Positions 1-6,268 of a stretch of DNA of 8,318 nucleotides are shown in pieces. The position numbers and the translations under genes are program-made. Position 1 is the stretch's first letter; each line of letters begins with the position of its first letter. Source of the DNA: JAEZKC01 sp046538945 (GTDB taxonomy: Bacteria > Fibrobacterota > Chitinivibrionia > Chitinivibrionales > Chitinispirillaceae); contig JBKHHW010000136.1 of assembly GCA_046538945.1 (NCBI GenBank), positions 1 through 8,318 of the forward strand, in the 5' to 3' direction. The notes under the pieces are model-generated. The model was not told the DNA's origin and ran no database searches. It worked only from the letters and a program-made list of their open reading frames with translations.

Positions 1-284
1 GTTGCAAGATTCTGGCCCATGAAACCGGTCATATGTTCAGCATGGCCCACTGCACATCTTATCTCTGCTGCATGAACGGATCGAACAATCTGGATGAAAT
101 GGATGCATCTCCGATTCACCTCTGTCCGGTATGTCTTGAAAAACTTAAATCGAGTGTAAACTTTAATCTGTCAGAGCGGTACCGGAATTTGGAAACGTAC
201 TACAGACTGGAAAACCTGACTGCGCAGGCGGAGTGGGTGAGAAAGAGAATTTCTCACATGAATCGGAAATTAGTCGGCTCATGA
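1..284 (+). CDS. Archaemetzincin-type zinc metalloprotease (peptidase M54), 3' end only
   Basis: The frame is open from base 3 and the gene begins left of the window; 93 C-terminal residues are visible. Bases 18-134 encode the family's double zinc signature: HETGH, a third His in the next MAHC, then C-x4-C, C-M, 16 residues and CPVC. HExxHxxxxxH binds the catalytic zinc, with Glu as general base. The four Cys that follow bind a second structural zinc in known archaemetzincins. The segment from the Cys-Met onward (GSNNL, then CPVCLEKL) closely resembles human AMZ2 as I remember it. One oddity is that the Gly usual in HExxHxxGxxH is Ser here. About 50 residues after CPVC form a charged tail (RYRNLETYYRLE), probably helical. 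The family acts as soluble peptidases, but the physiological substrate of bacterial members is not known. The call rests on a long, specific motif and is firm. Confidence 0.93.
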   Translation, partial: CKILAHETGHMFSMAHCTSYLCCMNGSNNLDEMDASPIHLCPVCLEKLKSSVNFNLSERYRNLETYYRLENLTAQAEWVRKRISHMNRKLVGS

Positions 285-311
285 ATGAAGTATGCTTTGG
301 TTTAGTTCTGG

Positions 312-340
312 TTTTGCTTGCGAAATATGCGTGAGCAAAA
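312..340 (+). terminator. Hairpin 28 bases after the archaemetzincin stop, possible transcript end
   Basis: Bases 312-322 pair with 330-340 around a 7-base loop. There are 11 pairs, of which two (319/333 and 320/332) are G-U wobbles only when read as + strand RNA, so the fold favours a + transcript. No U-run follows, so it is either a Rho-assisted end or a 3'-stabilising hairpin rather than a textbook intrinsic terminator. Confidence 0.35.
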
Positions 341-396
341 TTGATGAGACCTGGGTTTCCACATCACCCTTGATTGTTAGACCCTACGAGACACTT

Positions 397-738
397 TCAT
401 TCCCAGTAAACACCTTTCAAAATAGTAGCGCTTTCGATTGAGCTCTTTTCATGGAAGAAGAGGATATCTTCGAAAAGAAATTCATTCCATACGGAACCGT
501 AATCTTCCGTTCTGCGATGCAGAAAAGTAGTGTAAACAGGAGTCCTCTCTTTGATTCTGAAAAAGTTAAGAGAGCTGAAGAGGCTGTCATGCCCACTCTT
601 TCCTTCTACATGCAAAAATTCATACTCTTTGGTTTTGGGAGGATAGAGCAGAGAACCCTCAGTATCGGTGATTGCAAAATACACCACATCCCAGCTGCTG
701 TATTTGTTGCAGTGAGCGCAGGGAACCGGCAATTTCAT
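397..738 (-). CDS. Hypothetical small protein, doubtful
   Basis: A 113-residue frame that I do not recognise. It opens with a C-A-H-C pair (residues 7-10) and is otherwise rich in aromatic and acidic residues (SSWDVVYF, VWNEFLFEDILFF), ending in VYWE. Codon choice looks like a translated gene (few rare codons, balanced third positions), and it reads better than the overlapping + frame at 451-750. Against it, there is only a weak AAAGAG ribosome site 4 bases before the ATG. The same frame also continues upstream of the ATG, without a start codon, to a TAA at 769-771, and that stretch encodes another C-G-P-C. It could therefore be the remnant of a longer zinc-ribbon protein broken by a stop or frameshift. 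No signal peptide or membrane segment is seen. No neighbour gives a functional hint. Confidence 0.35.
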   Translation of the reverse strand: MKLPVPCAHCNKYSSWDVVYFAITDTEGSLLYPPKTKEYEFLHVEGKSGHDSLFSSLNFFRIKERTPVYTTFLHRRTEDYGSVWNEFLFEDILFFHEKSSIESATILKGVYWE

Positions 739-1023
739 AAAGCTCTTTGAATGGCAGGGGCCGCACCTTTATAAAATGTCCGTCGCGATGATGATCGTGC
801 ATTTCCGGGTTATAACACTGCCGGTCACCGCATAAGTTTTCCTATCCCGGAATGAATGCATTGAAGCGTTTTCTGTAAACAGGACGATACTCTTCATCAA
901 GAGCGGAAAAGGGGCACTCAATTGGTGCGGTTGCAAAAAAGCCATTTTTGGCTGATTGACCGAAATCAATCCATCGCAAATGTGATAATTCGGGAATGTA
1001 GCCAATCTATTAGTTAGCTGATC
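739..1023. other. Gene-poor stretch between the doubtful ORF and the GH16 gene
   Basis: Apart from the hairpin at 935-953 I see no convincing gene here. A 78-codon minus frame (769-1005) has unlikely composition and no ribosome site. A short inverted repeat (954-959 with 966-971, GATTGA/TCAATC) lies next to the terminator hairpin and has no clear role. No tRNA-like cloverleaf or repeat array was found. Confidence 0.5.
935..953 (-). terminator. Probable intrinsic terminator of the GH16 gene
   Basis: Read on the minus strand, AGCCA (949-953) and TGGCT (940-944) form a 5-bp stem closed by an AAAA loop, followed directly by five Ts (939-935). It lies about 70 bases past the GH16 stop and points the right way. 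The stem is short, so termination may be incomplete. Confidence 0.45.
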
Positions 1024-2055
1024 CTACTTCACAATGGTAACCTTTCCGGAGAATAATCTGCTGCCGGTTCGCACAGTGTAGAAATGAACTCCGGAATTCA
1101 GTTGACTGCTCTTCAGATCGTAGCTTCCGATCGAGGCGCTAAAGTTTTCACTTGAAACCAGACGCCCCGCGGCGTCAAATATTCTGAATTCCCTGGGTGT
1201 CGAAAAATCAGGACTCAAAATCAAAAATCCGTTTTTAATGGATACATCCCTGAATACTCTGCTTTGTAAACCGTTCTTCTTTACTGCTGTTGTCTGATGC
1301 GGAGTGAACCGTATCCAGTCGATCTGATATTCGCACACCACATCCTCCTCCGGCGGCCCCCCGATCCATTTAACTGCCGACCAGGTGTTGAGCTTGATAG
1401 CATAAGGCGCAGTGATGGAAATATCACTCTTCTCGTATTCATAGCGGTAAAGCACACTGTCATCCACAAACCATTCAACGTAATCGGGTGTAATTTCAAA
1501 TCCGTATACATGAAAATCCTCACTGGGATCAAACCACAGGCTTATATCCGGTCGGGTGTCCCAGCTCTCCTTTCCTTCTGCATGCAAGGCGAAGTGTATT
1601 TCCCCCTTTGAATCACCGAAGGATTTTGTTAGAAACTCAATATCGATTTCCTGCTTGGTGCCGTCGCTTGTGGAGCCGTTGTCGGCGGTGTTGTCCCAGT
1701 CTATGGTGTAGAAAGAATTGAGAACACCGGGAACTTCCGACGGTTTGGCCCGCATTTCCCATCTGCCGTAAAAATATTCATCCCGGGTCTGAATGGCTGA
1801 ACTGAGATACCCCTCGGTGCTGCTGTTTATGAACTGCATGTGAAGTTTTCCGTTTTCCACAAAGCAGCGCTCTTTTCCGGTCTGACCTCCATGCTCTTCC
1901 CAGGTGGCCACAAGCCAGGTGCCGTTGTCCACCGAGCTTTCTTCGAAATCGTCGAAGAATGGTTCGTCGATGTACGTTTCCCCATTGGGGGCCTGTGCGG
2001 CGAACGCGGTCAAGACGGCTGTAAAGATGATGGCGTATAATTTTCCACACTTCAT
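1024..2055 (-). CDS. Secreted GH16 beta-glucanase (lichenase-like) with C-terminal T9SS-type sorting domain
   Basis: A 343-residue secreted glycoside hydrolase. Residues 1 to about 20 form a signal peptide with a hydrophobic core ending in AFAAQA. Residues 30-251 are a GH16 jelly-roll with the catalytic signature E136-I-D138-I-E140 (nucleophile, helper Asp, acid/base), in the lichenase-type context EIDIEFL. Family landmarks also present are GRWEMRAKPS, FHVYGFEITPDYVEWFVDD and a closing YQIDWIRFTP. This points to endo-hydrolysis of mixed-linkage beta-1,3-1,4-glucan, with laminarin a possible alternative. The order is the ordinary one, unlike the circularly permuted lichenase known from Fibrobacter succinogenes. 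Residues 268-343 (FRIFDAAGRLV, LNSGVHFYTVRT, SGKVTIVK) resemble a type A T9SS C-terminal signal, so secretion across the outer membrane is inferred. The start is supported by an AGGAG ribosome site (2062-2066) 6 bases upstream. It is monocistronic. Confidence 0.93.
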   Translation of the reverse strand: MKCGKLYAIIFTAVLTAFAAQAPNGETYIDEPFFDDFEESSVDNGTWLVATWEEHGGQTGKERCFVENGKLHMQFINSSTEGYLSSAIQTRDEYFYGRWEMRAKPSEVPGVLNSFYTIDWDNTADNGSTSDGTKQEIDIEFLTKSFGDSKGEIHFALHAEGKESWDTRPDISLWFDPSEDFHVYGFEITPDYVEWFVDDSVLYRYEYEKSDISITAPYAIKLNTWSAVKWIGGPPEEDVVCEYQIDWIRFTPHQTTAVKKNGLQSRVFRDVSIKNGFLILSPDFSTPREFRIFDAAGRLVSSENFSASIGSYDLKSSQLNSGVHFYTVRTGSRLFSGKVTIVK

Positions 2056-2116
2056 ATGCAGCTCCTGGAGTTTGGGATATGTAAGGCAAGCAAATTACGG
2101 AAGTTCACCTGTTTTA

Positions 2117-2146
2117 AGTATACAGACTGATTTGTAACGAAATCAA
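2117..2146 (-). promoter_or_regulatory. Candidate sigma-70 promoter of the GH16 gene
   Basis: Minus strand TTGATT (2141-2146) and TATACT (2117-2122) are separated by 18 bases. The -10 box matches the consensus at 5 of 6 positions and the -35 box at 4 of 6. The predicted transcript starts near 2110, giving a leader of about 55 bases. It lies just downstream of the glyA terminator, as expected for an independent unit. Confidence 0.45.
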
Positions 2147-2154
2147 CATGGAAT

Positions 2155-2184
2155 GAAAAAAGTGCCGGCTGAAAAACCGGCACT
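2155..2184 (-). terminator. Intrinsic terminator of glyA
   Basis: On the minus strand AGTGCCGG (2177-2184) and CCGGCACT (2161-2168) form a perfect 8-bp GC-rich stem with an 8-base loop, followed directly by five Ts (2160-2156). It starts 60 bases after the glyA stop. It separates glyA from the GH16 gene, which lies downstream on the same strand. Confidence 0.85.
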
Positions 2185-2243
2185 ATATATCTGGAAACAG
2201 GCTGACTGAGAGTTTGACGATCACCCGAAAAACGGTGAACCGT

Positions 2244-3758
2244 TTATCCGAAATGTTTCTGCAGAAGATCCAGGTCAAGCTGAGGGTAGACCGGATACTT
2301 ATCAAGCAGTGCTTTCACCCGTCTCCTGGCCTCATCTGCAGCACTCGCTTCCGTGATGAATTTGGCCTTGCTCTGTTTGCCCGCATTCGGACCTTTATCA
2401 ATAGTGGTGGGCTTGGTGCTGGAGAGCACCAGTTTGACAATAGCGGCGATCTCCTTCATCTCCTCTTCTCCCATTCCAAGCGTTGTCACCGCGGGAGTAC
2501 CGATGCGCAGACCGCTTGTGTACCACGGACCGTTGGGGTCGTAGGGCAGCGAGTTGCGGTTGAGGGTTATTCCGCACTCTCTCAATGCGCTTTCCGCCTG
2601 ACGACCGGTAATGCCGAAGGGGGTGACATCGATAAGGAACAGGTGGTTGTCGGTTCCCCCGGTTGCCACACTCATTCCCTCCTCTATACAGAACCGGGCC
2701 AGAGCAGATGAATTCTTAACTATCGAGGAGGCGTATTCTCTGAACGCGGGGCCGTTTGCTTCCGTAAAAGCTACTCCTTTTGCAGCCATCACATGGGCAA
2801 GCGGGCCGCCTATCACCAGAGGACACCCTTTGTCCACACTTTCAGCAAACTCCCTGGTGCACAGTACCATTCCGCCCCGGGGGCCTCTGAGTGTCTTGTG
2901 AGTGGTGGTGGTCACCACGTGAGCGTGTGCAACCGGGTTGAAATCACCCTGGAACACCCCTCCCGCCACCAAACCTGCAAAGTGAGCCATATCCACCATG
3001 AACACCGCTCCCACTTTGTCGGCTATGGCCCGCATGCGTGCGAAATTGATTTTGCGGGGGTAGGCGCTGTAGCCGGCCAGAAGGATGAGAGGCTTGATCT
3101 CTTCGGCCATTTTTTCTATTGCATCGTAGTCGAGAAGGCCGGTTTCCTTATTTACCCCGTAGTTGTATGCTTCAAACATCTGAGCCGATACGTTGTAGCG
3201 GTAGCCATGAGTGAGGTGTCCCCCTGAGTAGTAGTCCATTCCCAGAAGTCTCTGGTTGCCCAGTTCTGCTCTGAGTTTGTTCCACTCCTCTTTTCCCAGC
3301 TTGGAAAGATTGGTTTCCCCGATCTTTTCAAGAGCGGGGTTTTCCACACGGGTGGTGAGAATGGCCCAGTAGGCGATGAGGTTTGCGTCCGCACCGCTGT
3401 GAGGCTGCACATAGGCGTGTTCGCTTCCGAAAAGCCTGCATGCCTGTTCCACCGCATAGGATTCGATTTCATCCACGTTGTCGCACCCGGCATAGAACCG
3501 GTGATGGGGAAACCCTTCCGCGTACTTGTCTGTAAGCAGATTTCCCATGGCCAGCTGAGTGGCCAGGGAGCAGTAGTTCTCGCTTGCGATGAGTTTGAGG
3601 TTGGAACGCTGATCGGCCAGCTCTTTTACAACCGATTTGGCTATGTCCGGAGCCACTTTGGATACCTCGGAGAGGTTTGCCAGATAGGCAACCAGGCCGG
3701 TATCGATTTTTTCGGGATCGGTTTGGGAAAGATATGAGCTGAGGATAGAATCGGACAT
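2244..3758 (-). CDS. glyA: Serine hydroxymethyltransferase, long form
   Basis: A cytoplasmic PLP enzyme (504 residues) that interconverts serine plus THF with glycine plus 5,10-methylene-THF, the main entry of one-carbon units for purines, thymidylate and methionine. Visible landmarks are LIASEN with E60, SGADAN, GGHLTHG (179-185), VDMAHFAGLVAGG with D256 (PLP ring nitrogen) and H259, TTTTHKTLRGPRGG with PLP-binding K288, and SGLRIGTPA with substrate-carboxylate R418. It is about 85 residues longer than the E. coli enzyme. The extra length lies in an N-terminal extension, an insert at roughly 133-175 and a lysine-rich insert at about 448-472. This is the architecture of chlamydial and spirochaete GlyA. 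A GGGAGGT ribosome site (3765-3771) lies 6 bases before the ATG. Transcription passes through a ZTP riboswitch upstream and ends at the hairpin at 2155-2184. Confidence 0.98.
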   Translation of the reverse strand: MSDSILSSYLSQTDPEKIDTGLVAYLANLSEVSKVAPDIAKSVVKELADQRSNLKLIASENYCSLATQLAMGNLLTDKYAEGFPHHRFYAGCDNVDEIESYAVEQACRLFGSEHAYVQPHSGADANLIAYWAILTTRVENPALEKIGETNLSKLGKEEWNKLRAELGNQRLLGMDYYSGGHLTHGYRYNVSAQMFEAYNYGVNKETGLLDYDAIEKMAEEIKPLILLAGYSAYPRKINFARMRAIADKVGAVFMVDMAHFAGLVAGGVFQGDFNPVAHAHVVTTTTHKTLRGPRGGMVLCTREFAESVDKGCPLVIGGPLAHVMAAKGVAFTEANGPAFREYASSIVKNSSALARFCIEEGMSVATGGTDNHLFLIDVTPFGITGRQAESALRECGITLNRNSLPYDPNGPWYTSGLRIGTPAVTTLGMGEEEMKEIAAIVKLVLSSTKPTTIDKGPNAGKQSKAKFITEASAADEARRRVKALLDKYPVYPQLDLDLLQKHFG

Positions 3759-3797
3759 GGAAAGACCTCCCGTTAAGATGTAAGGAAATCTGACACC

Positions 3798-3870
3798 TGC
3801 CCAGGCGCGCGACAGATCCAGCAGAAAACTCCCCGATGGTTGCCCATCTTTATGCGCCAGTCGTATTGAA
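3798..3870 (-). ncRNA. ZTP riboswitch (pfl motif) in the glyA leader
   Basis: Read on the minus strand, the leader carries the conserved blocks of the pfl RNA in order. GACTGGCG is at 3862-3855. A P2 hairpin, GATGG-GCAA-CCATC (GNRA loop), runs into CGGGGAG at about 3848-3829. CGCCTGGGCA is at 3807-3798. GGCG of the first block can pair with CGCC of the last, as in the known pseudoknot. This RNA class binds ZTP/ZMP (AICAR phosphates), which accumulate when 10-formyl-THF is short, and turns on folate and purine genes; glyA is a known target. P1 is weak here (CAATAC against GTTTTC, with mismatches). The aptamer ends 39 bases before the ATG and no terminator hairpin with a U-run lies between, so control is more likely at translation initiation, by inference. 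Confidence 0.9.
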
Positions 3871-3936
3871 AGGAGAAAATAGTTCAGGGACGTTTAGGGT
3901 TCAATATATCGGGTGGTCAAAGATATCTGCTTTGAT
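3871..3936. other. Spacer upstream of the riboswitch, glyA promoter region
   Basis: The glyA promoter should lie here or in the overlapping + promoter region. Minus strand TTGACC (3915-3920) and an AT-rich TATATT (3903-3908) are both present, but their spacing does not fit one promoter, and TTGACC has no good -10 box at 17-18 bases. I therefore do not name a promoter. Confidence 0.3.
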
Positions 3937-3964
3937 TTGATGTGTTCTGATTCAAAATTATATT
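3937..3964 (+). promoter_or_regulatory. Candidate sigma-70 promoter of the DUF4349 operon
   Basis: TTGATG (3937-3942) and TATATT (3959-3964) are separated by 16 bases, with a 5-of-6 match in the -10 box. The predicted transcript starts near 3971, about 35 bases before the TTG start codon. An overlapping TTGATT at 3932-3937 is a less well spaced alternative -35. Confidence 0.4.
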
Positions 3965-4005
3965 TGTAATGATATTGGCAAGTTTATCATTCAGAGAGAT
4001 CCGCC

Positions 4006-5163
4006 TTGAAGCATTCAATTCCTGTCCTGATACTGATAGCACTGGTATTGTTCTCCGGGTGCAAAAAACAGGCCGTAAGGATTTCCTCTCACAATCCTAC
4101 AGCGCTGTCTGAGCGGATTGAATATCTTCAGAAGAACAAAAAGATGCTTGAGTCTATAAGCTATGAAATGGAAATGGGTAATGCACAATATGATCAGCCG
4201 GTGAACGATGGGGGACCCTCTGAACCTGACAGACCCAAACCGGAGAGAATTGCTTTTCATGATGCCGAAATTACTGCGCGTACCACCGACCCGGAAAATC
4301 TGGTTGCTCATGCTGTCAATATTGTGCAGGTTCATGGAGGTTATCTGGAAAGCCGCAATTCGGACAGAATCGTATTGCGGGTGCCTGTAAAGCAATTCAA
4401 ACAAGTGTTCGATACTCTTCTCAACAGCTTCGAGGTCATTGACTACAGCCAGAGTTCATCAGATATCACGGATGCTTTTTTCGATACGGAAGCACGTATC
4501 AGAATTCTCCGGGCCACCATAAAACGCCTTCGTGAAATTCTCGGGGAGACACAAAGTGAGGAGACTCAGATAGAGCTTCTGGCTCAGATCAAATCTCTTT
4601 CAGAAGAACTTGAGGAGAAGCTCACAGAACAGAAGGTTCTTAAAAGTAAGGCTCAGTATTCACGCATTGCGGTAGATATGTCTCTACATTCGCCTGATCA
4701 GCACGATGTTGCCTCTTCCCCGGTGCCGTCCGGTTTCAGGTGGATAAGAGAACTTGATCCGTTTTCTATTGAACGTAGACACAGTGCCCGGAAATTTGAA
4801 ATTTCCGTTCCCGATGGTATGGTGAAGGTCGATAGATATGGTTTATGGAACGCCGAAAGTGCAGGCGGAACCAGAATCTGGACTGGAAAACTCAGAAACA
4901 GACCTGAGGGCACAACAGACTTCTGGGTGCAGGCTGTAAGACACTGGTGCGCCAAATCCTACTTGTCTGATACGGTTCGGACCTGCGGCGATTTCAAAAT
5001 CGTCGAGTTCAGGCCTTATCCGGGGCAGCACTTTGTGTATGCTGTTGCTCTCAGGGTTCACAAAAAGCACACGTATGTCGCTGAAATCTACTATCCGACA
5101 TCGCAACAGTACGGCCGACTCGCGGAAACAGTTTTCGCGGCGCTTGAAAAGGTGGAACTGTAA
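4006..5163 (+). CDS. DUF4349-family lipoprotein with an extra C-terminal domain
   Basis: A 385-residue envelope protein. Residues 1-18 are a lipoprotein signal peptide and the lipobox FSGC gives acylated C19. A low-complexity linker rich in Pro and Asp (61-79) leads to a DUF4349-like domain (about 80-228). That domain shows GGYLESR, IVLRVPVKQF, SSDITDAFFDTEARI, a long charged coiled coil (about 163-215) and the closing strand YSRIAVDMSL. Family function is unknown. Residues 262-385 form a further alpha/beta-looking domain with two Cys (315, 327), which resembles the protein of the third gene in this operon. The start is TTG with only a weak AGAGAG site 7 bases upstream. It is preferred because no other in-frame start precedes it (stop at 3970-3972) and the next Met would lose the signal peptide. 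Its stop overlaps the next start by one base. It is transcribed divergently from glyA. Confidence 0.85.
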   Translation: MKHSIPVLILIALVLFSGCKKQAVRISSHNPTALSERIEYLQKNKKMLESISYEMEMGNAQYDQPVNDGGPSEPDRPKPERIAFHDAEITARTTDPENLVAHAVNIVQVHGGYLESRNSDRIVLRVPVKQFKQVFDTLLNSFEVIDYSQSSSDITDAFFDTEARIRILRATIKRLREILGETQSEETQIELLAQIKSLSEELEEKLTEQKVLKSKAQYSRIAVDMSLHSPDQHDVASSPVPSGFRWIRELDPFSIERRHSARKFEISVPDGMVKVDRYGLWNAESAGGTRIWTGKLRNRPEGTTDFWVQAVRHWCAKSYLSDTVRTCGDFKIVEFRPYPGQHFVYAVALRVHKKHTYVAEIYYPTSQQYGRLAETVFAALEKVEL

Positions 5164-5765
5164 TGCGCAAAACAGCATTTATTGCGATATGCCTGTTCGC
5201 GGTGAGGATTTTCGGACAAAATCCGCAGGGTCACTTTACAATCACTGCACAAAGAGTTATTAAAACAGCAGATGTTGTGAGTTTGACAGAAACAATTCTG
5301 GATAAAACGGAAGCTGCTGGCGGGTATTTCCTCCTGCAGAACAGAACAATGCTACACCTGAAGCTTCCAGTGGCTAAAGTAGACAGTTTTCTTCATACAA
5401 TAGATCTTCTGGGTGAAATAATTCTCCAGAGGAGTTATAATCGCATCGATTTGGAAAACGAATTCATAAAGTATTCTTCTAAAGCAAAGGCGAGAAATGC
5501 GCTTCTTGTAGATTATATGTCAATGGTTGAAGATGCCGGTGAAAATAATATTATCACCATCAAGACGGCTGTTGTGAATCTGCAGGATGAAATTGAGGGA
5601 GTCCGGGGAAAGCTGCTCAAGCTCAAACACCAGACCGAGTTCGCCGATGTGACCATATACTTTCAGCTCCCCGACAGAACCGCTCCGCTTGCCACAGGGA
5701 CATCGAATTTCCAGTGGCTGAACACAATAAATCTGTCTGACTTGCTTTGGGACTACGCGCAATGA
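5163..5765 (+). CDS. DUF4349-like secreted protein, paralogue of the preceding gene
   Basis: A 200-residue exported protein. The N-terminus (MRKTAFIAIC to IFGQ) looks like a signal peptide, weakened by Arg15 in the core; there is no lipobox, so it is probably periplasmic. Residues 24-170 follow the DUF4349 pattern of the upstream gene: GGYFLLQN, LHLKLPVAKVDSFL, a charged helical pair (about 97-157) that should form a coiled coil, and a closing strand ADVTIYFQL. Both proteins then carry an F-x-W-[IL] motif (FQWLNTI here, FRWIREL upstream). This one stops soon after, lacking the upstream protein's C-terminal domain. It begins in TAATG (A of ATG is the last base of the upstream stop), with AAGGTGG (5149-5155) as ribosome site, so translation is probably coupled. 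Function is unknown. Confidence 0.8.
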   Translation: MRKTAFIAICLFAVRIFGQNPQGHFTITAQRVIKTADVVSLTETILDKTEAAGGYFLLQNRTMLHLKLPVAKVDSFLHTIDLLGEIILQRSYNRIDLENEFIKYSSKAKARNALLVDYMSMVEDAGENNIITIKTAVVNLQDEIEGVRGKLLKLKHQTEFADVTIYFQLPDRTAPLATGTSNFQWLNTINLSDLLWDYAQ

Positions 5766-6208
5766 ACAGTACTGTCAAATTCATGTTTCTGCTTGCCATT
5801 TCGATCCTCTCGAACTGTGCCCCCCCTTACACCGCGGTAAAACCGGACGGATTTGCTGAATATCCGGAGAATCGGGAATTCAGAGCTGTCAGTCCTGAAG
5901 GAGTCGTCTATCGGATAAGACATGAAAAAAACAAGCCCTATGCTGAGTTCTCTTTCTGGTGTGAGGCATTCGAAAAGAGAATGGTTGATGCAGGCTATCG
6001 ATTTATTTCAGATACCGTCGACAATGAAAGCCAACGGGCTGTTTATGAATTCGCTGCACCGGTGGGGCACAAGGATTATGTTTATCTTGTGGGATTGATT
6101 CCTATGAAAAAGGAAATCGTTCTCATTGAAGCTGCCGGGGATGCTGTGCAGTTCCAGCAGTACAGGGACGCGGTTTTCAAAGCTATCAATCAGGTTAAGC
6201 CCCGGTAA
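5762..6208 (+). CDS. Small putative lipoprotein of unknown function
   Basis: A 148-residue protein starting at an ATG that overlaps the previous stop by 4 bases (ATGA, 5762-5765), so translational coupling is likely. An in-frame TTG at 5747 is rejected because it would add residues ahead of a good signal peptide. Residues 1-18 are a lipoprotein-type signal with L-S-N-C; C19 is the likely lipid site, although Asn at -1 is uncommon. The mature part has FRAVSPEGVVYRIR (40-53), a helix with SFWCEAFEKRM (64-74), a strand DYVYLVGL (105-112), KKEIVLIEAAG (116-126) and a last helix YRDAVFKAINQV. That order matches residues 262-385 of the first operon gene at low identity. I do not recognise a named family. 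It probably sits in the envelope with the two DUF4349 proteins. Confidence 0.78.
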   Translation: MNSTVKFMFLLAISILSNCAPPYTAVKPDGFAEYPENREFRAVSPEGVVYRIRHEKNKPYAEFSFWCEAFEKRMVDAGYRFISDTVDNESQRAVYEFAAPVGHKDYVYLVGLIPMKKEIVLIEAAGDAVQFQQYRDAVFKAINQVKPR

Positions 6209-6247
6209 AACACCTTCCTGAACTTCCAAGCCGGTTTACATCAGCCT

Positions 6248-6268
6248 GGCTGCTCTACGGAGCAAGCC
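6248..6268 (+). terminator. Hairpin at the convergent ends of the lipoprotein operon and pdxH
   Basis: TGCTC (6251-6255) pairs with GAGCA (6260-6264) around a TACG loop, which in + strand RNA is a very stable cUACGg tetraloop. GGC (6248-6250) and GCC (6266-6268) extend the stem past one bulged A. It lies 40 bases after the operon stop and overlaps the pdxH stop codon. No U-run follows, so its role as terminator is tentative. Confidence 0.35.

Noticed and set aside
451..750. 99-codon + strand ORF
   Set aside because: It overlaps the minus frame at 397-738, has no ribosome site, and its residue composition looks like an antisense shadow.
769..1005. 78-codon minus ORF
   Set aside because: It has unnatural composition, no ribosome site, and covers the likely GH16 terminator hairpin.
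2231..2244. Inverted repeat AACGGT/ACCGTT beside the glyA stop
   Set aside because: The 2-base loop cannot close without losing pairs, and the strong terminator lies further on.
3892..3920. TTGACC plus CTAAAC as the glyA promoter
   Set aside because: The -10 match is too poor to support a call.
5747..5761. TTG at 5747 as the start of the small lipoprotein
   Set aside because: The ATG at 5762 gives a clean signal peptide and the usual ATGA overlap.
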